Origin: CAZWRN01 sp964446685
GTDB lineage: Bacteria; Patescibacteriota; Microgenomatia; Daviesbacterales; UBA10151
Length of the DNA stretch: 64,000 nucleotides
Direction of reading: 5' to 3'
Assembly (NCBI GenBank): GCA_964446685.1
Contig: CAYUPO010000007.1
Coordinates: forward strand, 1-64,000
The first letter of the stretch is position 1, and each line of letters opens with the position of its first letter. The notes below the pieces were generated by a model. It made no database searches. It saw nothing but the letters and a program-made list of their open reading frames with translations, and was not told where the DNA came from. The position numbers and the translations under genes are program-made. Below, piece by piece: positions 51,901 through 59,808 of the stretch.

Positions 51901-51971
51901 CTCGACTTCGCTCGAATAATATTTATTGTTCGACCTTGTAAGCAAAGCTTGCCTGTTGGCTATAGCCAACA
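51901..51971. repeat. Cluster of short palindromes before rmlC
   Basis: CTCGACTTCGCTCGA (51901-51915), GCAAAGCTTGC near 51942 and the perfect 18 bp palindrome TGTTGGCTATAGCCAACA (51954-51971) lie in the 95 bp between rmlB and rmlC. They could form hairpins in the mRNA of the rml operon and attenuate or protect it. The first resembles the palindrome at 13592-13607. Confidence 0.7.
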
Positions 51972-51980
51972 CTTGGAGAA

Positions 51981-52991
51981 CTACTTTTCTTCCTCAAATC
52001 CTTTCTGAGCACTTCGATCTACATTAGGCCTATTTGTTTTGAGTGGTTTCCACCACCACTCGTTGTCTTTAAACCAATCAACTGTTATCTGCAGCCATTC
52101 TTCAAAATTATGCTCTGGCTGCCAGCCTAGTTTCTGCAGTTTAGATGAATCAATAGCATATCTAAAATCATGCCCCAGTCGATCTTCCACATATTCAATC
52201 AAAGATTCGTCCTTACCCAACATCTTAAGCAGCATCTTAGTTACTTCAACATTCTTCTTGGACTCACCTGACACACAATAAGTCTGCCCCACCACCCCTT
52301 TTTCCAAAACCAAATCAATTGCCCGGCAATGGTCATCGACATACAGCCATTCTCTGATATTTTCACCTTTACCCATCAGTGGCACTTTTTGATCTTCCAG
52401 TAAATTAGTAATAAATCGCGGAATTAATTTCTCCGGATCGTGGAAGGGCCCAAAATTATTGGCACAATTTGTAATTGTCATCGGCAGTCCATAAGTATCA
52501 TGGTAAGCTCTGACTAAATGATCACTGCCAGCTTTTGAGGCAGAATATGGTGTGTGAGGATCATATTTAGTTTCTTCGTTAAATGGCAGATCGTGTTCAC
52601 CAAGTGAACCAAACACTTCATCAGTCGATACGTGATGAAACCTTTTAACTTTGTTCTTTAAAGCCTGCTGCAATAAAACAGCGGTGCCATTTACATTGGT
52701 TTTTACAAAAGCCATTGGATCAAGAATTGATCTATCAACATGTGATTCAGCTGCAAAATGTACTACTACATCGACTCCATTCATCGCCTCTGCCACATCA
52801 TTTACATTAGTAATATCCCCTCGCAAAAACCGATACTTTGGATTTGATTCTAGATCTTTCAAAGACTCAATATGTCCGGCATAAGTCAGAGCATCAAGAT
52901 TGACCACTTCATCATCGGAGTGATTTTTTAACCAATATCTAACAAAGTTAGATCCAATAAAGCCGGCACCACCAGTAATTAGCAATTTCAT
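51981..52991 (-). CDS. rmlB: dTDP-glucose 4,6-dehydratase
   Basis: This extended SDR of 336 residues converts dTDP-glucose to dTDP-4-keto-6-deoxy-glucose with tightly bound NAD. TGGAGFIGSN (6-15), AAESHVDRS (80-88), Thr123-Asp124-Glu125 in STDEVFGSLG and Tyr149/Lys153 in YSASKAGSDHL are the complete active-site set of RmlB. REWLYVDDHCRAI is also a hallmark. The start overlaps the end of a 24-codon reading frame as ATGA; that frame begins with a copy of the first codons of rmlB (53030-53062). Neighbours are rmlC downstream and rmlA upstream. Confidence 0.95.
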   Translation of the reverse strand: MKLLITGGAGFIGSNFVRYWLKNHSDDEVVNLDALTYAGHIESLKDLESNPKYRFLRGDITNVNDVAEAMNGVDVVVHFAAESHVDRSILDPMAFVKTNVNGTAVLLQQALKNKVKRFHHVSTDEVFGSLGEHDLPFNEETKYDPHTPYSASKAGSDHLVRAYHDTYGLPMTITNCANNFGPFHDPEKLIPRFITNLLEDQKVPLMGKGENIREWLYVDDHCRAIDLVLEKGVVGQTYCVSGESKKNVEVTKMLLKMLGKDESLIEYVEDRLGHDFRYAIDSSKLQKLGWQPEHNFEEWLQITVDWFKDNEWWWKPLKTNRPNVDRSAQKGFEEEK

Positions 52992-53062
52992 CTTGTTTCC
53001 TTATAACGGCTTTTCGAGCTATCGCTCTTAAAGCCGGCACCACCAGTAATTAATAATTTCAT
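52990..53062 (-). other. 24-codon leader frame starting with a duplicate of the rmlB start
   Basis: The 33 bases at 53030-53062 read MKLLITGGAGF, nearly identical in DNA to the start of rmlB. The frame continues for 13 codons through a small palindrome (GAGCGATAGCTC) and stops at a TGA that overlaps the rmlB ATG. It could be a remnant of another SDR gene, a duplication scar, or a translated leader peptide. Confidence 0.55.
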
Positions 53063-53135
53063 AATATTTTTCGAACGATAGTGAGAAATTTCCTAAAAAA
53101 TAAAGAATTTTCTCGGATACCCTCGAAAAATATTT
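53063..53135. repeat. Inverted repeat, AATATTTTTCGA arms
   Basis: The left arm AATATTTTTCGAACGATAGT continues with GAGAAATTTC; the right arm, read in reverse complement, is AATATTTTTCGAGGGTATCC followed by GAGAAAATTC. Arms are about 30 bp with a mismatched middle and a short loop (CTAAAAAATAAA). The left arm also occurs at 17107-17136. The element fills most of the rmlA-rmlB spacer. Confidence 0.75.
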
Positions 53136-53144
53136 AACAAATCT

Positions 53145-54002
53145 TCATTCAAGATTCATCAAATATTTTCCATACCCACTTTTTAACAAAGGTTCAGCCA
53201 GTGTTTGTAGCTGCTCTTTTGTAATAAATCCTTTTCTAAATGCCACCTCTTCAATACAACCAATCTTTAACCCCTGTCTCTCCTCTATCACCTGCACAAA
53301 CTGCGAAGCCTGAGTCATGCTGGTAAAAGTTCCAGTGTCCAGCCAGGCTGTTCCTCTATCTAGCAAACTAACTTTGAGCTGACCCAGCTTTCTGTAAGCA
53401 TCCAAAACAGAAGTAATCTCCACTTCTCCCCTGGGAGAAGGCTCTACATCTTTGGCAATCTGAACCACCTGGTTATCAAAAAAATAAAGCCCGGCATTAG
53501 CGTAATTTGATTTTGGGTTTTCTGGTTTTTCAACAATCGATAAAACATTCATCTCTTTATCAAATTCATAAACTCCATATCTTTCAGGATCATGAACTGG
53601 AGCCGCAAAACCAACCCCTCCTTCAACATGCAAAAATTGAGCCAGCTGTTCACCCATCCCATAACCATAAAAAATATTATCTCCTAAAATCATCGCTACT
53701 TTATCTTTTCCGATAAATTCAGCTCCTACAATAAACGCATCAGCTAAACCTCTTGGAGAGTCTTGCACTTTATATTCAAATTTACAACCAAGCTGGGAAC
53801 CATCACCCAACAACTGCTGAAAACGGGAAACATCCAAAGGTGTCGTAATAATCAATATTTCTTTAATTCCTGCCAACATTAAAGTTGACAAAGGATAGTA
53901 AATCATTGGTTTATCATAAATAGGCATCAGCTGTTTACTGATAGCTTTTGTCAGAGGATAAAGACGAGTACCTGACCCGCCAGCTAATATAATACCTTTC
54001 AT
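53145..54002 (-). CDS. rmlA: Glucose-1-phosphate thymidylyltransferase
   Basis: This protein of 285 residues joins dTTP and glucose-1-phosphate to dTDP-glucose, the first step toward dTDP-L-rhamnose. LAGGSGTRLYPLT (6-18) binds the nucleotide, and KQLMPIYDKPMIYYPL (24-39) holds the catalytic Lys. GDNIFYG (107-113) contains the metal-binding Asp, and RGTAWLDTGTF is typical. Length and motifs match the short RmlA class with allosteric dTDP-rhamnose control. It is the first gene of the rmlA-B-C group; spacers are larger than in the glycosyltransferase operons. Confidence 0.95.
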   Translation of the reverse strand: MKGIILAGGSGTRLYPLTKAISKQLMPIYDKPMIYYPLSTLMLAGIKEILIITTPLDVSRFQQLLGDGSQLGCKFEYKVQDSPRGLADAFIVGAEFIGKDKVAMILGDNIFYGYGMGEQLAQFLHVEGGVGFAAPVHDPERYGVYEFDKEMNVLSIVEKPENPKSNYANAGLYFFDNQVVQIAKDVEPSPRGEVEITSVLDAYRKLGQLKVSLLDRGTAWLDTGTFTSMTQASQFVQVIEERQGLKIGCIEEVAFRKGFITKEQLQTLAEPLLKSGYGKYLMNLE

Positions 54003-54014
54003 AATTGTGTAATC

Positions 54015-54272
54015 TTAGCTCATTACTCCTAATATAAGAAGAAAGGCTAAGCTTCCTACCAAAATATACTCAAAATACGTTCGAAATGTCAAACTTTTAT
54101 CCATATAGTGATGCAAATAAGACAGGGCAAAATACAAAATTACTGTAGTCGCAGCCAGTTTAAGCTGATAGGCATTATTTTCCGGATGAGTAAAAGACAG
54201 CACCACAAAACTGGCACAAAGAGGCAGAAATAGCAGATTCATCAGATGTTGGGTTATAAATTTATGCTTCAT
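54015..54272 (-). CDS. Small membrane protein of unknown function
   Basis: From the ATG at 54272 (MKHKFITQHLMN) the protein has 85 residues and three hydrophobic segments (about 10-26, 38-52 and 64-82). The polar loop between the first two has HPENNAYQLK, and SYLHHYMDKSLTFRTYFEY separates the last two. A longer frame to 54299 reads into repeat DNA and is unlikely. I do not recognise the family. It ends 13 bp before the rmlA start on the same strand, so it might be transcribed with rmlA. Confidence 0.6.
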   Translation of the reverse strand: MKHKFITQHLMNLLFLPLCASFVVLSFTHPENNAYQLKLAATTVILYFALSYLHHYMDKSLTFRTYFEYILVGSLAFLLILGVMS

Positions 54273-54278
54273 ATAGAA

Positions 54279-54412
54279 ATAACAAATTCCAAATAACAAA
54301 TTTCAAACAATATCAAAATTCAAATATCAAAAATCATAACCTATGGTTTGAGTATTTAAGTTTTTTACTTTTAATTTGTTTGTCATTTGTTGCTTGTTAT
54401 TTTGAATTTTCA
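54279..54412. repeat. AT-rich inverted repeat, AACAAATTTCAAA type
   Basis: Left units AACAAATTCCAAATAACAAA and AAAATTCAAA face right units TTTGTTTGTCATTTGTTGC and TTGTTATTTTGAATTTTC. It resembles the element at 11867-11963 in composition and layout. It fills the spacer between the CAP-domain gene and the small membrane protein gene. Confidence 0.6.
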
Positions 54413-54414
54413 TC

Positions 54415-55359
54415 CTAATTCCCCACTACCATCATCACTGCCTGTTGCGTAATCTGACCTCCGGTGTTCCATAACACACTACCGGCAACAGATAGCAAAG
54501 CCAGATGCGGTAAATGTCGGGCTGATAAACGGTGAACCATTCTTCGCCGTAAAATATAAAGATCGAGAACAATCAGCACTATCAAAAGGCCAATTATAGA
54601 TAAACCAATTGAACGTGAAATAGAAATAGGTCCCATTTGTAGAAGTGAAGCTTTCGTCTCACTTCCGGCTACCCTGATTGGTTGATCTACTATATTTTGA
54701 GGAGTAGTGTCAGTTTGTGGCTGAACCTCTGATTCAACTTCTAAAATAGAAGTTGGTGATGGCTTAGCATTATTTGGTAAGGCTGCCAGCATACTTTGAG
54801 AAGGTTTACCAAACTCCTGAACTACTAAGATAGTCTTCTGCCCATTGATCATTCCCTCAGCTACTGCCATTCCGACATTAGTATATTTATTATTTACGAT
54901 ATTATCCCTGTGAGTTGGCGAAGCCATCCAGGCTGCCACAACTTCCGGTGAGGTTTCAAAATTACGGGCTAAATTCTCACCGGCATATGAAAATTCGTAA
55001 CCTGCCCCCTGAATAAATCCCCAGGGATCTTTACCCGAAGGAGAGTAATGTGCCCAATAATTTTCTTCAAACATATTTTGAGCTTTAGCCTGAGCTGCAA
55101 TATTGAGCCGATTATCCTCTTGCAGTGGAGGCAAACCCTGCTTTGCTCTCTCCTGATTTGTCTGAGCAATTAGATCTGTTACTGATAAGGATTCTATCCC
55201 CAAAACCCCCTGACCAATCAAATTCATAGGGGTTAAACCCCTAACAACTATTTCAACCAGAAAAAAAAGCAGAAAATAAACTAAAAAAGCTTTAATAGAT
55301 AGTAAATGGGCTTTTTCATGAGTACCAGGATGAGGCAGAAACAGCCGTGAGAACTTCAT
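54415..55359 (-). CDS. CAP/SCP-domain protein with membrane helices
   Basis: The 314-residue protein has a helix at about 23-41, an extracytoplasmic CAP domain at about 60-186, a Thr/Ser/Pro/Glu-rich linker, and two helices at about 246-266 and 285-305. The CAP domain keeps the usual cavity residues: His104 in WAHYSPSG, Glu128 in AGENLAR and His150 in SPTHRDNI, plus LVVQEFG at its end. Bacterial CAP proteins of this YkwD type act outside the membrane, but their reaction is mostly unknown. The gene has a near-ideal extended -10 box ending six bases before its ATG. Confidence 0.9.
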   Translation of the reverse strand: MKFSRLFLPHPGTHEKAHLLSIKAFLVYFLLFFLVEIVVRGLTPMNLIGQGVLGIESLSVTDLIAQTNQERAKQGLPPLQEDNRLNIAAQAKAQNMFEENYWAHYSPSGKDPWGFIQGAGYEFSYAGENLARNFETSPEVVAAWMASPTHRDNIVNNKYTNVGMAVAEGMINGQKTILVVQEFGKPSQSMLAALPNNAKPSPTSILEVESEVQPQTDTTPQNIVDQPIRVAGSETKASLLQMGPISISRSIGLSIIGLLIVLIVLDLYILRRRMVHRLSARHLPHLALLSVAGSVLWNTGGQITQQAVMMVVGN

Positions 55360-55365
55360 AAATTT

Positions 55366-55371
55366 AGTATA
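55366..55371 (-). promoter_or_regulatory. Extended -10 box of the CAP-domain gene
   Basis: On the minus strand TGCTATACT precedes AAATTTATG: an extended -10 (TGnTATACT) whose last base is six bases from the start codon. Transcription would begin at or next to the ATG. No Shine-Dalgarno sequence is present, and no clear -35 is seen inside the end of tsaB. Confidence 0.55.
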
Positions 55372-55384
55372 GCATTCAGAAATA

Positions 55385-55687
55385 TTAATAGGTTAAATCA
55401 GTAACCATTTTCTTGCCGTTTACAGGTATACCCAAGGCAAATCCTAATGCATTAGCGACAGCTGCGCCAACTTTTAAACCTGTATATGATCCAGGGCCTG
55501 TTGCCACTTTTATTTCAGTTATATCCTTTAATTCAAGTTCAGCTGCTTTTAATATCTCCTGGATTAAACTCAAAAGCGCCTGAGAACCAAATTTTTGTTC
55601 ACTTTCTTTTATAAATTCTTTTTCTGTTGTTTTAAAAGTGACAACCACTTTATTGGCTAATGAGCTGTCAATCGATAATATATTCAT
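55385..55687 (-). CDS. tsaB: TsaB, reduced to its N-terminal lobe
   Basis: From the ATG at 55687 the protein has only 100 residues, against about 220-230 for typical TsaB. It keeps the ASKHA-type strand MNILSIDSS, KFGSQALLSLIQEIL and the hallmark ATGPGSYTGLKVGAAVANAL (62-81), which forms the TsaD contact region. The stop comes right after GIPVNGKKMVTDLTY, where the second lobe should begin. TsaB is a scaffold for TsaD in forming t6A at tRNA position 37. A short protein may be enough for TsaD binding; a truncated pseudogene is the alternative, but no decayed remainder was seen downstream. Confidence 0.75.
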   Translation of the reverse strand: MNILSIDSSLANKVVVTFKTTEKEFIKESEQKFGSQALLSLIQEILKAAELELKDITEIKVATGPGSYTGLKVGAAVANALGFALGIPVNGKKMVTDLTY

Positions 55688-55770
55688 GCCCGAATTGTAA
55701 CAAATGAATCTAAAAGAAGAAAACAATCAAACTTTGTGAACAGCATTATATACAAATACACTGCAATACT

Positions 55771-55778
55771 TATAAAAT
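55771..55778 (+). promoter_or_regulatory. Possible -10 box of the membrane fusion protein gene
   Basis: TATAAAAT lies nine bases before the ATG at 55788 in the divergent tsaB spacer. The -35 region is not distinct. The arrangement would give a very short or no leader. Confidence 0.35.
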
Positions 55779-55787
55779 AGATTCGCC

Positions 55788-56867
55788 ATGAAAATCCTAC
55801 ACTTCTTTAAATTCTGGAAACTTCCTAAAAAAATCTGGATACCACTTATTTTGATCATCATTGTCGCTTTATATTTTGCTTTCAAACCGGAGACTCCAAA
55901 GGAACAGCCCGAAATAGAAAAAGTCACCCGTCAGGATATTCAATCAGTTATTTCCGCCTCAGGTACTCTAACGGGAGCTGATGTAGCGACTCTCAAATTC
56001 ATTCAGGGCGGAAAACTGTCATACATCAATGTCAAAGAGGGTGATCGGGTCAAAAAAGGTCAAACTATCGCTGGACTTGATACCAAAGCTTTATCAATCC
56101 AGCTTCAACAAGCCAGAAATACCTGGCTGGCTAAAGAAGCAACAGCCAAACAAGTGGAAGATGAAGTTAAAGACCATGCTTCAGATGAAAATTTTGAACA
56201 AAAAGAAGCCCGGGTCGCAGCTCAAACAGCCAGAGATAACGCTTATGATGCAATCAGAGCGGCTGAACGAGCATTTGAAGATGCAGTAATCACCTCCCCC
56301 ATCTCAGGAATTGTTACTCAGTCCTCTCCATTAGCCGGTCAAAATATCTCCGGAGCTGATGTCGTGGCTCAGGTGGTTGATGATTCAACGATTTATTTTG
56401 ATACAGAAATAGATGAAGCTGACATTGGTCAGATCAAGACCGGAATGCTGGCTCAAATTTCACTTGATGCTTACTCTGATCAAAAATTCACCGGAACCGT
56501 TGAAAAAATTATCCCCAGCACCAAAACCACCACATCCGGAGCAACAGTGGTTATTGTCAGAATCAATATCAATAAATCTGACCTGACTTTTGTGAACGGA
56601 TTAAATGGTCAGGCAGAAGTAATTACAAAAGAGGAAAAATCAGTCTTAGCCATATCACCGGATGCCATCAGAGAGGATAATATGGTTTATGTTAAACAAG
56701 GTGAAAATTTTCAGCTAGTCAAAGTAGAAACAGGACTTAGTTCAGACAATGCTATTGAGATCACCTCAGGACTGAATGAAAACCAGGAAGTTGTAACCAA
56801 TCCTGAATCAATTATTCCCCCATCAACTAATCCAATCACCAGATTTATTCAAAATGTTACAAGTTAA
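55788..56867 (+). CDS. MacA-like periplasmic adaptor (membrane fusion protein)
   Basis: This 359-residue protein has one N-terminal helix (about 15-29) and an outer part with the order of the HlyD/MacA family. A first lipoyl half (GGKLSYINVKEGDRVKKGQTIAGLD) lies near residues 68-93, a helical hairpin near 97-160, the second lipoyl half with ITSPISGIVTQ near 165-175, and beta-barrel and membrane-proximal domains to the end. It joins an ABC exporter in Gram-negative bacteria, but similar proteins exist in single-membrane organisms. The ATPase and permease genes follow on the same strand, each separated by a repeat. Confidence 0.85.
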   Translation: MKILHFFKFWKLPKKIWIPLILIIIVALYFAFKPETPKEQPEIEKVTRQDIQSVISASGTLTGADVATLKFIQGGKLSYINVKEGDRVKKGQTIAGLDTKALSIQLQQARNTWLAKEATAKQVEDEVKDHASDENFEQKEARVAAQTARDNAYDAIRAAERAFEDAVITSPISGIVTQSSPLAGQNISGADVVAQVVDDSTIYFDTEIDEADIGQIKTGMLAQISLDAYSDQKFTGTVEKIIPSTKTTTSGATVVIVRININKSDLTFVNGLNGQAEVITKEEKSVLAISPDAIREDNMVYVKQGENFQLVKVETGLSSDNAIEITSGLNENQEVVTNPESIIPPSTNPITRFIQNVTS

Positions 56868-56891
56868 AACTAAACAATCCGACATGAACCA

Positions 56892-57018
56892 AACGTCTTT
56901 GCGAACGAATTAACAAAGCTTTAACGTGAAGCAATCTCGCAACTGGGAATGAACAAGGCTACTAAGGAAGAACTTAAGTTTCGGATTGCTTCGTCACTTC
57001 GTTCCTCGCAATGACGTT
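56892..57018. repeat. GTCATTGCGAG-type inverted repeat, copy 3
   Basis: The left end CGTCTTTGCGAACGAATTAA and the inner GAAGCAATCTCGC face GGATTGCTTCGTCACTTCG and TTCCTCGCAATGACG on the right. It lies between the adaptor gene and its ATPase gene, ending 19 bases before the ATPase ATG. Confidence 0.75.
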
Positions 57019-57036
57019 AAAAAGATCTGATTTCAT

Positions 57037-57726
57037 ATGTTAATACAACTAAAAAATATAAATAAAATTTACCAACTAGATGAAGATCTGACTTTTCAGG
57101 CGCTCAAGGATATCAATCTTAACATTGAGAAAGGTGAATTTGTGGCGATTGTCGGACCGTCAGGTTCAGGTAAATCTACCCTGATGAATATGATCGGACT
57201 ACTTGACCGTCCAACATCAGGTACTTTCGAACTCGATGGTCAAAATGTCGCTCATCTAAAAGATGATCATCTGGCTGAACTGAGAAACAAAAAAATTGGC
57301 TTTGTTTTTCAAAGCTTTAACTTGCTTGCCCGTACTTCAGCAGTTGATAACGTTTCTCTACCTCTTATTTATACCGGTATTCCCCGCCAGGAAAGATTAA
57401 GAAAAGCTAAAAAAGCGCTTGATCAGGTCGGTTTATCAGATAAATACAACTCTAAACCAAACCAGCTATCAGGTGGTCAGCAGCAACGTGTAGCCATTGC
57501 CAGAGCCATTGTCACAAATCCCGATATTATTCTGGCTGATGAACCAACCGGAAACTTAGACAGTAAAAGCGGCGCTGAAGCGATGGAAATGTTGGAAAAT
57601 CTGCACAATGATGGCAAGACAATAATCCTGATTACCCATGATTCAGTCACCGCCAACCACGCCAAAAGAATCATCAGAGTTAAAGACGGCGAAATAACCG
57701 ATGAAAAAGGAAAGGATACTAAATAA
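57037..57726 (+). CDS. MacB/LolD-type ABC transporter ATPase
   Basis: The 229-residue ATPase has Walker A GPSGSGKS (40-47), Q-loop FVFQSFNLL (89-97), signature LSGGQQQR (144-151), Walker B ILADEPTG and the H-loop His in LITHD. PTSGTFELDGQNV and the LARTSAVDNVSLPL stretch place it in the MacB/LolD branch, which powers mechanotransmission rather than channel-type transport. It should pair with the permease at 57877-59070 and the adaptor at 55788-56867. The substrate could be a lipoprotein, peptide or toxic compound; nothing here decides. Confidence 0.95.
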   Translation: MLIQLKNINKIYQLDEDLTFQALKDINLNIEKGEFVAIVGPSGSGKSTLMNMIGLLDRPTSGTFELDGQNVAHLKDDHLAELRNKKIGFVFQSFNLLARTSAVDNVSLPLIYTGIPRQERLRKAKKALDQVGLSDKYNSKPNQLSGGQQQRVAIARAIVTNPDIILADEPTGNLDSKSGAEAMEMLENLHNDGKTIILITHDSVTANHAKRIIRVKDGEITDEKGKDTK

Positions 57727-57870
57727 TTTCTAAGTACTCTAATTAACCTAATTTCTAAAAAATGTCTAATGACAAAAATGTCAAAAGAGTTTAGAAATTA
57801 GTATTTGGAGGTTATTTAGATATTAGAAATTAGTAATGAGCAAAACTCTTGCTTCGCAATTAGAAATTTA
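57722..57870. repeat. Inverted repeat, AATTTCTAATTA family, copy 2
   Basis: AATTTCTAAGTACTCTAA at the left and TTTAGATATTAGAAATTAG on the right form the arms; AAAATGTC units lie between. The right end continues into GCAAAACTCTTGCTTCGC and ATTAGAAATTTAAAC just before the permease gene. Copies 1 and 3 are at 22643-22760 and 62245-62358. Confidence 0.7.
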
Positions 57871-57876
57871 AACACT

Positions 57877-59070
57877 ATGAATTTATTTGAAACTATAAAC
57901 CTTGCCTTCAGTGCTATTTTACGTAATAGACTGAGGTCTTTTTTAACAATTTTGGGAATAGTTATCGGAGTGTTATCCGTTATAGTCCTGATTGCTCTGG
58001 TTAACGGTCTGCAAAGTTATATTACCGGACAAATATCGGGTTTTGGATCAAATCTGGTTTTTGTAATTCCCGGATCATTAAATGGCGGCCGGGGACCTGG
58101 AGGGGCTGCTGTTAACAGGCTGCAATTTAGCGATGTAAATACACTCAAACGTAGCCTGGATTCAAATGTAGAAGTCACATCAGTAATTACTAAAGCAGCC
58201 AGTGCTAAGTTTGGCAATAAACTCAGTAAAAATATGACAGTAACCGGTGCCGAACAAAATTACCTCAAAATTGTCACCGGAACCAAAATTGATAAAGGTC
58301 GATTTATAAATGAAGCAGAAGCCACCAGTGGGAAAAGAGTGGCAGTAATCGGCAAAACAGTCATCAACAACCTCTTTCCGGATAGTAATCCTGTCGGCAA
58401 AAAAATCATGATTGGTGCCCTGACCTATGAAGTAGTCGGAACTTTTGAACCAAAAGGTTCTACCTTTGGACAAGATCAGGACAATGCAGCAATTATTCCA
58501 GCCATTGCTTTACGCAAACAATTTGGGATTGATAAACCAAATGCTATTTATATCTCAGCCTCATCTGCTGATGATATTCCTAAAATAACTGCTGAAGTAA
58601 AAAGCATCTTACTAAAAAGGATTACTGAAGATGATTTTACTGTCCAAACTCAGGAACAGGCACTGTCAACGATCTCGCAAATCACCGGTGTTTTAACACT
58701 TGCCTTAGGTGGAATAGCAGCAATTTCCCTTTTAGTGGGGGGTATTGGCGTCATGAATATCATGCTGGTTTCAGTTACAGAAAGAACCCGGGAAATTGGA
58801 TTAAGAAAAGCTCTGGGAGCTAAAGCCAAAGATATCCGTAATCAATTTTTGATTGAAGCACTGACATTATCTGGATTAGGCGGCGTGATCGGTATTATTT
58901 TAGGGATTGGTCTTTCACTGCTAATAAGCCTTTTTTTCACCACCTCCGTCACTCTCTGGTCAGTCGCTCTCTCATTTGGCTTCTCGATGTTAGTCGGAGT
59001 AGTCTTCGGAGTCACCCCAGCCATCAGAGCCTCCAAACTAGACCCAATCACTGCCTTAAGATACGAATAA
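57877..59070 (+). CDS. MacB-like ABC transporter permease
   Basis: This 397-residue permease has four membrane helices in MacB order: one near residues 20-42 and three near 275-300, 325-350 and 360-385. Between the first and second lies an outer MacB_PCD domain of about 220 residues with AVIGKTVINNLFPDSNPVGKKI-like text (read as parts). GGIGVMNIMLVSVTERTREIG and RKALGAKAKDIRNQF are hallmark sequences at the coupling region, and TPAIRASKLDPITALRYE is the usual C-terminus. It works with the preceding ATPase. In contrast to E. coli MacB, ATPase and permease are separate genes. Confidence 0.95.
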   Translation: MNLFETINLAFSAILRNRLRSFLTILGIVIGVLSVIVLIALVNGLQSYITGQISGFGSNLVFVIPGSLNGGRGPGGAAVNRLQFSDVNTLKRSLDSNVEVTSVITKAASAKFGNKLSKNMTVTGAEQNYLKIVTGTKIDKGRFINEAEATSGKRVAVIGKTVINNLFPDSNPVGKKIMIGALTYEVVGTFEPKGSTFGQDQDNAAIIPAIALRKQFGIDKPNAIYISASSADDIPKITAEVKSILLKRITEDDFTVQTQEQALSTISQITGVLTLALGGIAAISLLVGGIGVMNIMLVSVTERTREIGLRKALGAKAKDIRNQFLIEALTLSGLGGVIGIILGIGLSLLISLFFTTSVTLWSVALSFGFSMLVGVVFGVTPAIRASKLDPITALRYE

Positions 59071-59078
59071 TCCTATAG

Positions 59079-59107
59079 TTGTAATAATACCTCTTTTTTG
59101 ATAATAT
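59079..59107 (+). promoter_or_regulatory. Probable promoter of the unknown gene at 59118
   Basis: TTGTAA and TAATAT are separated by exactly 17 bases, a good match to a housekeeping promoter. Transcription should start near 59114, only a few bases before the ATG at 59118. Confidence 0.5.
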
Positions 59108-59117
59108 TTACGGCTGT

Positions 59118-59777
59118 ATGCCTCAAATTCCTGATATTATTCGAGAAAAATTAATCACCCTACCGGGTTTTAATTATATTGGTGAAGCACACAGTTATAT
59201 TCAAGGAAGTGACCCTCGCCACCAAATAACTCATTTTATTGCTCCAATTCCTGAAGTGGACCCTTCCAATACAGTGTTACTGGATATTAAAAATCTAGAA
59301 ATTGCCCGCGCCTTAACAGGTGTTTTTAAATTTAGCACATTAACTCAAGCTACAAATAGAGAACCAATTTCAAAATCAGGTTTAAATTTGGGCCGGTTAG
59401 TATTTACAGAAACATTAACACATCCAGTTCCAGATTCAGATCCGGAAACAGATCCTAATACACCAAATACACCTCAATGGGAATTAGATTTACTAGAAAT
59501 TCTTCAGCAAAAAGGAGCGATTGATGTCAGAGCCTCTACAACCTATCGAAAATTCCGGGATACTGATGTAGTAATTTATCCCAATAGTGAGTTAGCTGAA
59601 TTAATTCATAAATATCATATTGCCTCAACTAAAGGCCTTATCTCCAAAAACAAAGGATGGTACCAGATGAGATATAAAATCCCTGCAGGTTTATTAACCG
59701 CACAGAAAAAAGGGCAATTATCTAAAAATCCGATGGTACAGTGTTTAAGAATGATTCCTAATTCCGATCTGATTTGA
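59118..59777 (+). CDS. Unknown soluble protein
   Basis: I do not recognise this 219-residue protein. There is no signal peptide or membrane helix. Residues 1-105 contain beta-like segments (LPGFNYIGEAHSYI, HQITHFIAPIPEVD, TVLLDIKNLEIAR); 106-122 is a Pro/Asp/Thr linker; 123-219 has helix and beta segments with FRDTDVVIYPNSEL and a basic end. It has its own promoter and stands between the MacB-like permease gene and prfB. A nucleic-acid or ligand-binding role is possible but I see no motif that shows one. Confidence 0.6.
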   Translation: MPQIPDIIREKLITLPGFNYIGEAHSYIQGSDPRHQITHFIAPIPEVDPSNTVLLDIKNLEIARALTGVFKFSTLTQATNREPISKSGLNLGRLVFTETLTHPVPDSDPETDPNTPNTPQWELDLLEILQQKGAIDVRASTTYRKFRDTDVVIYPNSELAELIHKYHIASTKGLISKNKGWYQMRYKIPAGLLTAQKKGQLSKNPMVQCLRMIPNSDLI

Positions 59778-59808
59778 TTTTCATTAAATCTTGTTAGTAC
59801 TGTTGTTA

